64,000 nucleotides of DNA from Shimia sp965227725 (GCF_965227725.1 NZ_CBDDGH010000001.1:496001-560000), one strand, 5' to 3'. Positions 1-9,053 are shown, counted from the stretch's first letter. The notes: generated from the sequence alone by a model not told the origin. Made by a program: numbers and translations.

Positions 1-162
1 TGGACGACCGGTGTGGCTGTAGAAATCCGCGAGATGCACTCGAATGCTGCTCAAATCGACAAAGCGATCAATCGACCGAAGCAAGTGATCTTGGGGCACG
101 TGGTTCTCCAATGAGAACTCATAGAATAGCGACGCCTGCGCTTCCTGCCTCGGTCCCAACAT
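1..162 (-). CDS. IS1182-type transposase, N-terminal part (partial)
   Basis: These are the first ~54 codons of the same transposase encoded in full at 9129-10514. The start codon at 160-162 lies the same distance (83 bases) from the element end as in the complete copies. The rest of the gene is outside the window. The visible part corresponds to the DUF772-type N-terminal region, so nothing can be said about the catalytic core of this copy. Confidence 0.85.
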   Translation of the reverse strand, partial: MLGPRQEAQASLFYEFSLENHVPQDHLLRSIDRFVDLSSIRVHLADFYSHTGRP

Positions 163-245
163 CGCTCTATCCTCCCACCCATTGGAAGAATTGAATCAGC
201 AGTTCATGCACCGATCAAGGATGAGTTTTTCAACAAAATACGCCC
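1..245 (-). mobile_element. IS1182-type element, end fragment cut by window edge
   Basis: The sequence matches the transposase-start end of the complete copies at 9054-10597 and 33467-35010. It stops at the same terminal bases (cgccc at 241-245), after which the flank differs from both other copies. The inner end of the inverted repeat (TGTTGAAAAAC on the minus strand) is present. The element probably continues left of the window, so whether it is complete cannot be judged. It lies in the same orientation as the copy at 9054. Confidence 0.9.
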
Positions 246-499
246 AAAGCCGCCGTTGATGTTAATTCTTATTCTGATCGGGGTTCTGCAATGCAGCGGA
301 GGGGGCGGCATGTCGATGGCTATCCGAATTCAAAAATATCGAGATTGCTCTGTTTCTACCTGAACGTGTAGTGCTGGCGTGCGGATGAAAACAAATTGGC
401 TTAGTATCGAGGAAGTTTCGTCAAATTGACCCAGCCCCCTGATCCGGGCCCTTTGGATGTAGAATCCGTTCCCGTTTCTTTCTGTTGATTAGGTTGCGG

Positions 500-1357
500 T
501 CAAGGCCTGCTGAGCGGAGCTCTTGCGTAGCTCAAGCGCAGCAGGCCGGGTGGACGGTTGAGATTGGCGTAAACGGCTGGAGCCAGTCCGCCAAGTGAAG
601 TGTGTGGTCTCTGGGTGTTGTAGTCGATCCTCCAAGTTTCAATGATCTTTCGAGCTTCAGCGAGATTGCCGAAGATTTCTTCGTTCAGGCATTCGTCCCG
701 CAGCCTGCCATTGAACGACTCCACAAAGGCATTCTGCATGGGTTTTCCAGGCGCGATGTAGTGCCAGCCGACACCCGTTTCCTGACACCATCTCAGCACT
801 GCATGAGATGTCATTTCCGTTCCGTTGTCAGCGACGATCATATCCGGCTGACCGCGCCAACGGACCAGTTCGTCCAGTTCACGAGTCATCCTCGCGCCTG
901 ATAGAGAGCGATCCACGACCGTTGCCAGCGCCTCTCGCGTGCAGTCATCCACGATGCACAACACTCGGAACCGCTGGCCATCTTCGAAGGCGTCAGACAC
1001 GAAGTCCAGTGACCATCGCTGATTGGCGCGACCCGGCACCAGAATGGGTCGCCGCGCGCTCAGAGCCCGATTGCGTGACCGCCTACGGCGCACCGTCAGC
1101 CCTTCCTCGCGATAGAGCCTGAACAGCTTCTTGTGGTTCACCTCAAACCCTTCCCTGGCCAGCAAGATGCCCAAACGACGATAGCCGAACCGACGACGTT
1201 CATTCGCCAGTTCGCGCAGCCGATTGCGCAGGGCGTCGTCACCCCGATCTTGCTTTTGATACTGAAAGACCGACCTATGCAGATCAGCCAATTCGCACGC
1301 CCGACGCTCGGATAAGCCGTGCCGATCTATAACATCACGCACAGCTCGTCGCTTCAC
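500..1357 (-). CDS. IS3-family transposase OrfB (DDE integrase domain)
   Basis: This 285-residue protein has the rve-type integrase core of IS3 transposases. The N-terminal third is a helix-turn-helix_21-like segment (residues ~15-95). The DDE triad is visible as D in SLDFVSDAF, D in VADNGTEM and E in NAFVESFNGRLRDEC. The GTG at 1357 is only a nominal start: in this family OrfB is normally translated as an OrfAB fusion by −1 slippage on an A-run, here the six A near the end of orfA, and the −1 frame does read into OrfB. Because orfA is truncated upstream, productive fusion is unlikely. The domain itself is intact. Confidence 0.85.
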   Translation of the reverse strand: MKRRAVRDVIDRHGLSERRACELADLHRSVFQYQKQDRGDDALRNRLRELANERRRFGYRRLGILLAREGFEVNHKKLFRLYREEGLTVRRRRSRNRALSARRPILVPGRANQRWSLDFVSDAFEDGQRFRVLCIVDDCTREALATVVDRSLSGARMTRELDELVRWRGQPDMIVADNGTEMTSHAVLRWCQETGVGWHYIAPGKPMQNAFVESFNGRLRDECLNEEIFGNLAEARKIIETWRIDYNTQRPHTSLGGLAPAVYANLNRPPGLLRLSYARAPLSRP

Positions 1358-1365
1358 ATCAGGTG

Positions 1366-1552
1366 TCAGTGATTTTTTGTCGCGAGATCCTTAAGGGCTG
1401 CATTGTCGAGCATCGCATCGGCCAACATGCGCTTCAGCTTGTTGTTCTCATCTTCCAGCGCCCGCAGCTTCTTGGCATCAGACAAGTTCATGCCGCCAAA
1501 CTTTGCTTTATATTTATAGAACGTCGCATCGCTGATGCCGTATCTGCGACAA
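1366..1552 (-). pseudogene. IS3-family OrfA, N-terminally truncated
   Basis: The reading frame translates to the C-terminal ~60 residues of an IS407-type OrfA. It starts in the helix-turn-helix (CRRYGISDATFY), passes through KFGGMNLSDAKKL and a coiled-coil leucine-zipper region (LEDENNKLKRMLADAMLDN), and ends ATKNH. The first ~25 residues, including the start codon, are missing beyond 1552. The neighbouring sequence up to 1630 is unrelated to the family. This marks one side of the boundary with the metalloprotein gene that follows. Confidence 0.75.
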
Positions 1553-1629
1553 TGTAGCGAATTCGCGCACTAGAGTGTGAAATTGTGTTACACTTGGCGA
1601 AATCCAATATTTCGCGGTGAGGCTATCCG

Positions 1630-4269
1630 ATGCCGATACATTTCACGCTATTGGACGATGTCGCAACGCCTTGGACGCCGCCTGATGCTGCCCTAGTTCT
1701 AAGCGCATTCGGTGACGGGGAAGGTGGCAGGCGGCCAGTTGTTATGGCTTGTCATTCTGGTGCACCGTTCATCGGCAGAACAAGCGATCTGTTCGGCGAA
1801 ACCGAACTACAGCGGATAGCGCATGCCTACCTGACTGCCGTTGCAGAACGGTTCGATGCGACGTTTTCGGGCAGATTCCCAAGCCGAGATAAGAACTTCC
1901 TGCCGCAGGGATGGCTAGACGCCCTGGATCCGGACACCCCGAATGCCGATTTTGGCTGGAGACCCCTTGTTAACGAAAGGATGGATGACACCTCTGAGCC
2001 CGTCATTTCGAGGGTGACATTTCGGGACGATGACGCCACGGCCATTATGGTGGCTGGCGATCCGCTGCCCAGCGGGTTTGGGGTGCGCGTCGTCATGCGA
2101 GTGTTTGACAAGACCCGCGGGGTGTTCGCTCTGAATGGCCTGACTGCGCATTTGCCAAATTCCCCCTATATCACCTGGCTGGAGGCGGACGATGAAGCGC
2201 TTGCAGCTCTGGGCAACCCACAAAGATATTTTACGAACAACAGGGCACGCGTTGCGAGAGCTGCAGGTCAGCAAGAGAACGCGATGGCGTTTCACGAGTT
2301 TCGCCTGCGAAAAGAAGGGCATAGCGAAACGGATCCAGACTATTCCGTCGACATCGTCACTTATGGGGCCCGTGTGCCTTTGCGCGAAGCTGAACACGCT
2401 CTACTCGACCCGGTAAGTGTTGCGGTGACACGCATTTCGCTGGCAGATAGAGATCTCACGCCAACACGTGTTGGGGAGCACCCTCTTTATGCTGATGCCA
2501 ATGCGACCGTGCCGGTATTTGAGGATGATCCCGTCTCAGACAAGGATGTTCAGGATCCTCCGCCCTATATATTCGGAGCATATCGGCCTGCCGGTCAATT
2601 GGACACGGCCCGTGACATGGTCAATATAGCAACGCCTCTGGAAACAAATGATTTTTTGATCCGCCATTGCCCCGAATTCGTCGGGCAGGACGTGGGCAAT
2701 AACCCAACAGATCCCCGTGACATCGTTCTCGACCCCGGCGAGATTTCAGACGCACGCTCAAATGACCAATCCGCCATTTCCGCCTACTATGGCTGTCTTA
2801 AATTCTTCAAATACATCGGCGACTTTGGCCTCAATACCGCAGCTTTATTCCGTCGGGTCAATCGGCCGCTTCAGGTGCATTATCGCTCCGGCATAAGACC
2901 CGGTCCGGGCAAAGACGGCCGCACCATTAACGCACGTGTCGATATAAGGGATTTTCCTGACGCCGGAGGCCTCACACCGACAGTCGGATCCGTGCATATG
3001 TTCCTTGCGTTGGCCAACCTGAACCGCTGGTTCCGAGACGTGCCGGATACCGGCGCCTTTGAGCCGCGTGAGGCTCAACCGTTGGGCATCGCCAACAGCC
3101 GCCGCTGGATCCATCATGAGTTGGGACATGTACTTATTGCCGCTGCGCTAGGTGAGCTTGAATTGCGCTTTGTGCATAGCATTGGAGACGGGTTGGCCGC
3201 TGTTTTGGCTGATCCTACGTCACGCATACCGGAAGCGGATCGTGACGGTCCCTGGGCTGATTTCAGGTTCCAGACGTTCCCTTGGGTGTTCACCACCCGC
3301 CGACATGATCGCAGCGTTCTGTCCGGATGGAGCTGGAGCGGCACCATGCATCGCGACGTTTTGCGCACTCCCGAAAGCGACCTACGGAAACTGAAGGGAT
3401 ATAATTCAGAGCAAATCCTATCGACAACGCTGTTCCGGCTTTACCGATGTCTCGGCGGCGACACTGTCCGAACCGATGGCGAGCCAGATGAGTTCGCCCG
3501 CCGCAAAGCATCTATGGTTGTTCTCTATCTACTGGTGCGCGGCGTGGACAGCTTTGCCCACCCACCTTTGCTGGCGGAGGAACTGGAATGCGCTTTGATT
3601 GAGGCTGATCTGGCACTCACCACTTTGCCGTCCACTTTTGGCGATATCTGGACCGGCGGACAGGCGCACAAGCCTATTCGTTGGGCGTTTGAGGCGCAGG
3701 GCCTGCACCCGGCAGATCCGAACCGCGTGAACAATGGACCGGGAGCGCCACCGCCGGTGGATCTGTATTTGAAAGACAAGCGCAGCGGGATTGAGAAGAC
3801 TTTTGCGGGAGAAGTCGATCACGGAGACGGCAGCTATAATCCAGTTTCGCTACATTGGGCGGCAGATGCCGGCTGGGTAGGTGAGCTGAGCAACGGATCG
3901 GTTGTCCTTGGAAATCGGGGCACCAGCCCGGTAACGAGCGTACATCTGCGTGGATGGATTGGGCTGCATTTCGGTGGCAACACCATCTTGTGGATCCATG
4001 CGTGGAGTTTCGAATATGATATCGCCACCCCGCCAGCGCCGCACGAGACCGTCACCTATGATGTGCCGACGATTAGTCTCCCAGCAAGCTGGCCAGCCAT
4101 GAGTGCTCTGCTGTTGCTTGAAATCAGCGCGCCGGAGGATCGGGCAAACACCGACCCGGCAATTGCGCTGGCCACTGAAATCGCACAGGGGGACCAGCCG
4201 CCGAAATCGCGGGAGGCGGTGATGCATCGCGTCGCAAATGACAACAACCTTGGGCTTTTTTGGCTTTAA
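1630..4269 (+). CDS. large HExxH putative zinc metalloprotein, function unknown
   Basis: This 879-residue protein belongs to no family I can name. The HELGH motif at residues 496-500 is a gluzincin-type zinc site. About 20 residues on, a GDGLAAVLAD segment (D520) occupies the place where thermolysin-like enzymes carry a GEGxxD/NEAxxD glutamate, so the third ligand would be Asp. There is no signal peptide. The C-terminal ~170 residues look beta-rich and end in a NDNNLGL motif that I associate with beta-sandwich tails of large bacterial proteins. The ATG follows GGTGAGG, a plausible ribosome binding site. The gene converges on the haloperoxidase-like gene with a 21-base gap. Protease activity is an inference from the motif only. 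Confidence 0.6.
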   Translation: MPIHFTLLDDVATPWTPPDAALVLSAFGDGEGGRRPVVMACHSGAPFIGRTSDLFGETELQRIAHAYLTAVAERFDATFSGRFPSRDKNFLPQGWLDALDPDTPNADFGWRPLVNERMDDTSEPVISRVTFRDDDATAIMVAGDPLPSGFGVRVVMRVFDKTRGVFALNGLTAHLPNSPYITWLEADDEALAALGNPQRYFTNNRARVARAAGQQENAMAFHEFRLRKEGHSETDPDYSVDIVTYGARVPLREAEHALLDPVSVAVTRISLADRDLTPTRVGEHPLYADANATVPVFEDDPVSDKDVQDPPPYIFGAYRPAGQLDTARDMVNIATPLETNDFLIRHCPEFVGQDVGNNPTDPRDIVLDPGEISDARSNDQSAISAYYGCLKFFKYIGDFGLNTAALFRRVNRPLQVHYRSGIRPGPGKDGRTINARVDIRDFPDAGGLTPTVGSVHMFLALANLNRWFRDVPDTGAFEPREAQPLGIANSRRWIHHELGHVLIAAALGELELRFVHSIGDGLAAVLADPTSRIPEADRDGPWADFRFQTFPWVFTTRRHDRSVLSGWSWSGTMHRDVLRTPESDLRKLKGYNSEQILSTTLFRLYRCLGGDTVRTDGEPDEFARRKASMVVLYLLVRGVDSFAHPPLLAEELECALIEADLALTTLPSTFGDIWTGGQAHKPIRWAFEAQGLHPADPNRVNNGPGAPPPVDLYLKDKRSGIEKTFAGEVDHGDGSYNPVSLHWAADAGWVGELSNGSVVLGNRGTSPVTSVHLRGWIGLHFGGNTILWIHAWSFEYDIATPPAPHETVTYDVPTISLPASWPAMSALLLLEISAPEDRANTDPAIALATEIAQGDQPPKSREAVMHRVANDNNLGLFWL

Positions 4270-4290
4270 ACAGGGGCTAGCTGACGGACC

Positions 4291-5523
4291 TCAGCTCCAC
4301 TCTGCCTTGGCCCGTACCAGGATTTCATGCAGCATTGGGCACTCTATCTGAAGCGGCGCTCCAGCCTCATCAACATAGTCCGGATTACGGTCTGCCCCAG
4401 GCAGCAGCGCGTCCCAGACACCAAACGCTAGATGCCGCGACGCGGAGCTGTCAGACGGGTAATGCACTCCGATCCGTTCGCGGTTCACTGCGATCCTCTG
4501 CGCGATCAGCAGAAGCGGTGAAGGAATTGGTCTACGTACTGTAGTAGGCCTCGGTGGCAGCACTGTTCCGGGCGTGCCGACGTCGCTCCAAAGTGGCTGA
4601 GTTAACGGATCACCATTGCCCGGTGCACCCGATCTGTCCACTCCAAGCCGTATATGCATATAAGGAATTTCAAGCAGCAACAACGATATGAAATTGGCGA
4701 GGAAGGCATGCCCGCTTGGGAAGGCGGGGTGCATCGGCGGGCCAAAAGGGGGCACTAAACCCGGACACAGAAGTGATGGTCGTACCCGTTTGAAATGATC
4801 TTTGTAAGCCATGTACACAAGATTGCCGATGGCCAGCCCGCAGGCGATCAATTCCATCGTCCAGACGTGATCGCGTTGGTTTGCGCCGATGAATTGCGCG
4901 ATGTAGTCATGAAGGCGGTCGGCCTGAAGGTCCGCTTCGTTAAGGTAGGCCGCGCGATCTTCCTGCATGTAATTGACCAGTTGATCCAGCTCAGCGTTGA
5001 TCTCTGCCCATCGACTTGCGGCGGAACCGTTGAACCACAAAAGATCCTCGTCTTTGATCCAGTTCCAATCTGATTGACCATAGCGGCCCTCATCCGGATG
5101 CCATTTTTCCCACTCCTGCGCGAATTCGCGCGCGGCCACGATTGATGGCAGGGCCGGGTCGGCCGACTTCAGCCATTCGGTTAACTCTGGGTCGAACTCG
5201 CGGGACCAGAACCTGAGCGCGGGATCCCAGTCGCGTGACCGCCATTCGGCATGTTCAGGGTTTCTCGCTGGATCGATTCGAAAATTCGTAGGAAAGGAGG
5301 TGGCCCCGGTATTGTCGGGGCTGAATTCCAGAGCCCAAGGCCTTCTGCGCAACTCAAATGGCGTTGCATAGTAGCTTCGCGGAAAGCTGCTGCCTGACGG
5401 GATGTGTCCGGCGAGCGGATGATATTGCCCTTGGCCCTGTCCCTGTCCTTGCCCTTGGCCCTGTCCTTGTCCTTGGCCCTGTCCTTGTCCTTGTCCTTGT
5501 CCCTGTCCCTGACCGAATGCCAT
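4291..5523 (-). CDS. vanadium haloperoxidase/PAP2-like protein with N-terminal (GQ)15 tract
   Basis: This 410-residue protein carries the three-part phosphate/vanadate pocket of the PAP2-haloperoxidase superfamily: K-x6-RP in KDHFKRVRP, PSGH in PSGHAFLAN, and R-x5-H-x3-D in RERIGVHYPSD. The last Asp is followed by Ser-rich sequence, as in vanadium chloroperoxidase-like proteins. The start was placed at the ATG at 5523 because GGAGG lies 5-10 bases upstream; an upstream in-frame Met lacks such a site. Residues 4-33 are fifteen Gly-Gln dipeptides. No signal peptide is evident. The gene lies 50 bases downstream of the cyclase gene on the same strand and may share its transcript. A halogenating versus phosphatase role cannot be decided from sequence. 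Confidence 0.75.
   Translation of the reverse strand: MAFGQGQGQGQGQGQGQGQGQGQGQGQGQGQGQYHPLAGHIPSGSSFPRSYYATPFELRRRPWALEFSPDNTGATSFPTNFRIDPARNPEHAEWRSRDWDPALRFWSREFDPELTEWLKSADPALPSIVAAREFAQEWEKWHPDEGRYGQSDWNWIKDEDLLWFNGSAASRWAEINAELDQLVNYMQEDRAAYLNEADLQADRLHDYIAQFIGANQRDHVWTMELIACGLAIGNLVYMAYKDHFKRVRPSLLCPGLVPPFGPPMHPAFPSGHAFLANFISLLLLEIPYMHIRLGVDRSGAPGNGDPLTQPLWSDVGTPGTVLPPRPTTVRRPIPSPLLLIAQRIAVNRERIGVHYPSDSSASRHLAFGVWDALLPGADRNPDYVDEAGAPLQIECPMLHEILVRAKAEWS
5425..5514. repeat. hexanucleotide microsatellite encoding (Gly-Gln)15
   Basis: Fifteen in-frame six-base units (consensus GGNCAR on the minus strand) encode alternating Gly-Gln at the start of the haloperoxidase-like protein. Codons vary between gga/ggc/ggg/ggt and caa/cag. 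The tract is therefore an imperfect DNA repeat, and length changes by slippage would stay in frame in steps of six bases. Confidence 0.95.
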
Positions 5524-5573
5524 TGCAGTCCTCCAAACCAAACTTGCGAACATACCCTACTTAGTTGCGCCTT

Positions 5574-7661
5574 CTAATGTGGCAGCTCCGCCAATTTCAA
5601 ACCTCGGCTCAGGGCCACCTTGTCCCTGCTTCTGACCAAAGGATACCATGAAACAAACCTATCCACTTGGAAACTTTCGTCGAGTTCCAAAAGAGCCTCT
5701 GCCACTGTGTAGGCCTCTTCAAGCCGGTCAGCGAGTGCAAGTGAAGCTGTGAGCACCCTCAGGGTTGCAGCGTAACGTGGGTTGGCGCGCCGCGCCTTAC
5801 GCAACCAGTCGACGGCTAAGTTATAGTTTCCGCCGACGAATTCAGCCATTCCGGCGCCACACCACCATGAGAAATTCATTGCATCAAAGGGGCTGAGTTT
5901 GAACGCGTTCTGAAAGCGCTGCATTGCCTCATCGCGCATCCCCAGATAGCTCATCGTGATTCCGCTCATGGCCCACCCGAGAGCATTGTTTTGATCAAGT
6001 GATAGGGCAACATCGAAAATGGAGATCGCTTCGTTCGGCTTTCCTTCAACAAGACTTGTAAGGTGCCCTGCAACCACCTGACAAAACGCATCCCTTGGAT
6101 CGAGACTGATCGCTTTTTGGGCATGCTCAAATGCACGCCTCCTGATCGCTTCCGGGTCGCGAGAACGCTCTTCTCCGTAAAGAAAGTTTAGGCGCCATGC
6201 AGAGTAAGCATGCGCCTGAGCATAATTCGGATCGAGTTCCAATGCTCGATCCAATGCAATCCCAGAAGCGCGAAAGCTATCCTCCGTGAAATCATAGAGC
6301 TGGGACGATGCCTTTAACACACAATCATATGCGTCCAGACTGGATGTTGGCCGGTTACGGACGCGCTTGGTTTCTTCAGCAAGAAGTCTCGGTTCGAATG
6401 AACCGACCACTTGTGAAACAATCTTGTCCTGAAAGCTAAAAACATCTTCAGAGCTGCCATCGAAATGTTCTGCCCAAATCGAACGATTCTGGGCAACACT
6501 CACCAATTCTGCCGATATCCTCAGCCTTCTTCGCTGCTTTCTGACGCTGCCATCGAGAATATAGTTAACACCAAGTTGGGCAGCGATGTCCGTTAGGTTT
6601 TTAGAGCGGTCGGCGAATTGTAGAGTTGATGCGCGAGCAATGACGTGGAAGCGTCGGCTACTTGATAAGCCAGTGATGATGTCTTCGGTGATCCCCGAAC
6701 CGAAGTAGTCAAGTTCCAGCTCGTCAGATATGCACCGAAACGGCATTACCGCCACGGAAGGACGAGAGGTCCATTCCAGAAACGGCTGGTGCAGCCCAGC
6801 GTCAGCCGGGCCTGAAAGTGGCTCCACGGCGTAGAGCTGAACAATGCGACTGATGTTTTTCAAACGTGGCGTACCAAGATTGCGAAATCGCACAGGCACC
6901 CTGCTACCCACAAGTTCGCGCGCGAGACTAGTGACCACAATCTGACCGGGCTCAGCGGCCTCGTGGATACGCGACGCGATATTGATACCGTCGCCCAAAA
7001 TGTGGTCGTCATCGACAATAACATCTTCAGCGTTTACAGCGATTCTCAACTGCAGGACTGGTCTTTGCTCCGGCATTGCCGTTGACTCGACAGCCCGCTG
7101 CGCTTCCACCGCCCAAGACAGGGCATTTACTATACTGGAAAACTCTATGAGAAGCGCATCACCTGCAAATTCCGCCAATCGCCCATGGAATTGGTCAGCA
7201 AGAGGCAATAGGCACTCGTGTCGCAGGTCTTCCCAAAGCTTTGCTGTTCCGACGTCATCGTCGGACATCAAACGGGAGAACCCAACGATGTCGGCAAAGG
7301 CAAAAGCCGTTAGTCGTCTTGGAGTAAGTTCGTCTTCATTTCGGAGCACAACGCTGAACCAAGTTTTGAAAACTGCTGAAGCGTAGCAAAAATACAATGC
7401 AAAATCTACTTTTAGAGTTGATGGCCTCGCATGAATGCCGGAAGGCAAAGCTCGGGAACACAGAATGGAAGAAAACAGCCGCCATAGCGGCCGACAATCT
7501 GCGCCCTGCCAGCCCCTTCTCGACGCAGTGAGTAGGGCGTTTAGGAATCTGCTAGCTCCGCGCTGTAGACGCAGCCGGCGATCAAAGGAGAGCCTGAGCT
7601 CATCTGAAGCCTGATACGCCACAAACAAATCTCGCAGACGAGCAATCCGGATAACTGACAT
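5574..7661 (-). CDS. class III nucleotide cyclase domain with TolB-like segment and TPR repeats
   Basis: Order of domains: ~110 residues of unassigned N-terminus; a class III cyclase homology domain (~115-285); a TolB-N-like segment starting RPSVAVMPF; and a TPR array (~450-690). This layout is common in rhizobial and roseobacter cyclases. The metal Asp residues (FADIVGFS and FAGDALL) and the transition-state Asn/Arg (INIASRI) are present, so catalysis is plausible. The two purine-selecting positions are not the adenylyl pair Lys/Asp: Glu occupies the first (AEFAGD) and His the second (HILGDG). The start is uncertain. ATG 7661 has only a weak upstream site, and family members often begin just before the cyclase domain, near 7340. 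The neighbouring haloperoxidase-like gene could be co-transcribed. Confidence 0.75.
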   Translation of the reverse strand: MSVIRIARLRDLFVAYQASDELRLSFDRRLRLQRGASRFLNALLTASRRGWQGADCRPLWRLFSSILCSRALPSGIHARPSTLKVDFALYFCYASAVFKTWFSVVLRNEDELTPRRLTAFAFADIVGFSRLMSDDDVGTAKLWEDLRHECLLPLADQFHGRLAEFAGDALLIEFSSIVNALSWAVEAQRAVESTAMPEQRPVLQLRIAVNAEDVIVDDDHILGDGINIASRIHEAAEPGQIVVTSLARELVGSRVPVRFRNLGTPRLKNISRIVQLYAVEPLSGPADAGLHQPFLEWTSRPSVAVMPFRCISDELELDYFGSGITEDIITGLSSSRRFHVIARASTLQFADRSKNLTDIAAQLGVNYILDGSVRKQRRRLRISAELVSVAQNRSIWAEHFDGSSEDVFSFQDKIVSQVVGSFEPRLLAEETKRVRNRPTSSLDAYDCVLKASSQLYDFTEDSFRASGIALDRALELDPNYAQAHAYSAWRLNFLYGEERSRDPEAIRRRAFEHAQKAISLDPRDAFCQVVAGHLTSLVEGKPNEAISIFDVALSLDQNNALGWAMSGITMSYLGMRDEAMQRFQNAFKLSPFDAMNFSWWCGAGMAEFVGGNYNLAVDWLRKARRANPRYAATLRVLTASLALADRLEEAYTVAEALLELDESFQVDRFVSWYPLVRSRDKVALSRGLKLAELPH

Positions 7662-8100
7662 CGACCGCCCCACTCATGTAGCAGTGCAGCCAATACGAAT
7701 GCGCCGGTGCATATCGAGCCGATACGCCGCGCCCCTGTCGTCGCTCTTGTTATGGCGACTCGTGCGGCTTTGACTTCGCAAATTCAAGAGCGCCATCGCC
7801 ACCCAATATCAGCAAGGTATCGATCTACTTGCCTCCGAGATCGTTCAGTGCACGTGTTTGCAATGAAATGCCGGCGTCAGTTTGTATCAGCCCACCGGTC
7901 ACGGAACACAGGACGACTTGATAGGATGTCTCTCCGTTACGCAATGCGACTGTAAAAACCTGAAGAGCCTCGGTTGCGTCCAGCAACTTCGGTCCCTCGA
8001 AAATCAGTATCGCAATGGTGGCGTTTTGGCGGTTTTGGTGTGCATACTATGGTTTATGCCAAACACTGGTTGTGCGATCAATTGGTCGATAGGACTTAAA
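7662..8100. other. no gene seen
   Basis: About 440 bases between the cyclase gene and the DUF1272 remnant. Short frames here have no recognisable content. The upstream region of the cyclase promoter must lie here, but no convincing −35/−10 pair or operator stands out. Confidence 0.5.
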
Positions 8101-8403
8101 ATACTAGAGCTTCGACCAAACGGCTAATGGTGCGACCGCGAGCTGCCGCCCGAAAGTGCCGACGCCAGAATATGCACCTATTACTGTGATTGCGCTAAAA
8201 ATGTTCTCAGAAACGTCTGTGCCACCTGCGGTGGCAACCTTGTTTTACGCCCCGTGAAGCTACGCGTTTCGTATCGTTGTGAATTGAAGCTAGCGCTTGA
8301 ACACCAACCTACTTCAACGCAACGCCATCACTCGAAATGGTCTGAAGCGGAAGTAGCAGCCCTTTCGATTAGACTTCGCAACGTTGCACCGGAAGACCAA
8401 TAG
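8101..8403 (+). pseudogene. DUF1272-like small Cys-rich protein, decayed
   Basis: Reading from 8101 gives ILELRPN, then a stop (TAA at codon 9), then WCDRELPPESADARIC, a Cys pair, NVCATCGG, and a tail with HSKWSEAEVAALS ending VAPEDQ. This follows the order of DUF1272 proteins, which begin MLELRPN-C-E and carry several zinc-binding Cys pairs. The start codon is ATA, one codon has become a stop, and three to four residues are missing between the first Cys and DCAKNV, removing part of the metal-binding set. The gene is therefore inactive. Assignment rests on memory of the family's N-terminal and C-terminal motifs. Confidence 0.6.
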
Positions 8404-8694
8404 GCAAAAACGATGATCGCAACTAGTGTCCGTCGGCAGAAGTTGTCTTGACTTGATCCTGTCCAGCAAACTGTGAACCCAGTCCGCAACAGGCCGGTTG
8501 GTCAGAAACATAAACTCTACTGACTGCTTTTCCGGATCCGCAATGCCTGACAGGAACGCATGGCACCTCCTGTAGAAGCCCACCATTGTTTTCTTCAGAT
8601 CACCTAGCACCCAAGGTTTTCCTATATTCAAGGTCGAGTGTTTGAATTGGAGATACGTCACTTTGTTACACTTGCAGAGCTCTACACCCCCCAA
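8314..8694 (-). pseudogene. fragment resembling a DUF4297 / Cap4-type nuclease domain
   Basis: The frame reads YLQFKHS, then GDLKKTMVGFYRR, IADPEKQSVEFMFLTNRP and WVHSLLDRI. These resemble the N-terminal dsDNA-nuclease domain (DUF4297) found in CBASS Cap4-type effectors, whose PD-(D/E)xK core carries a Q-x-K (here QFK). There is no proper start: an in-frame stop lies just upstream of a TTG. Similarity ends near 8440, after which the frame runs into the antisense of the DUF1272 remnant. It is probably a gene scrap left by a lost defence locus. The family assignment is tentative. Confidence 0.4.
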
Positions 8695-9053
8695 TACTCA
8701 GCGATATAAATCACTTCCTCGCCGCTCTCACCACTTGGCTCATTGGTTTCAGACTCTGAAACGCCTTCGATCGCGATTGCAACCAAATCCGACGAAGACA
8801 GCAGAAGGCGCAGACTACGTCGTGCAGCCCAAAGGTAGTGGAATTGATCTCATGCTCTACCCGGACGGACGGGATCAAGTTGTATAGTAAATTTCTCTAA
8901 ATGCTGTAAAATATGGTGGTGCCGGGACTATATATTGCGAGTAGCAAACGGCAATGTCGTTTCATTCGCGCGAATTCTCGCCTCCGCAATTCAATGTCTG
9001 CTATCGGTAAGCCATAAACACGGTATCGCTAGAGCAGCGAACTTCCGGTTTCT
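8695..9053. other. no gene seen
   Basis: About 360 bases up to the IS1182 end. A + strand frame at 8642-8887 is open but begins inside the antisense of the nuclease remnant and has no recognisable domain. I see no RNA gene or operator. Confidence 0.4.

Larger units (their letters stand above)
427..1552 (-). mobile_element. IS3-family (IS407-like) element, 5' truncated
   Basis: The element carries overlapping orfA and orfB with the organisation of the IS407 branch of IS3. The orfA side is cut: recognisable OrfA coding begins abruptly near 1552, and no second terminal repeat is seen before the next gene at 1630. The outer end on the orfB side is approximate, set near the C-rich stretch at 427-445. 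A run of six A at the end of orfA fits the −1 frameshift used by this family to make OrfAB. With its OrfA start and one end gone, this copy should not move by itself. Confidence 0.75.

Noticed and set aside
5425..5514. CRISPR-like repetitive tract
   Set aside because: The unit is six bases with no spacers and is translated as Gly-Gln; it is a microsatellite.
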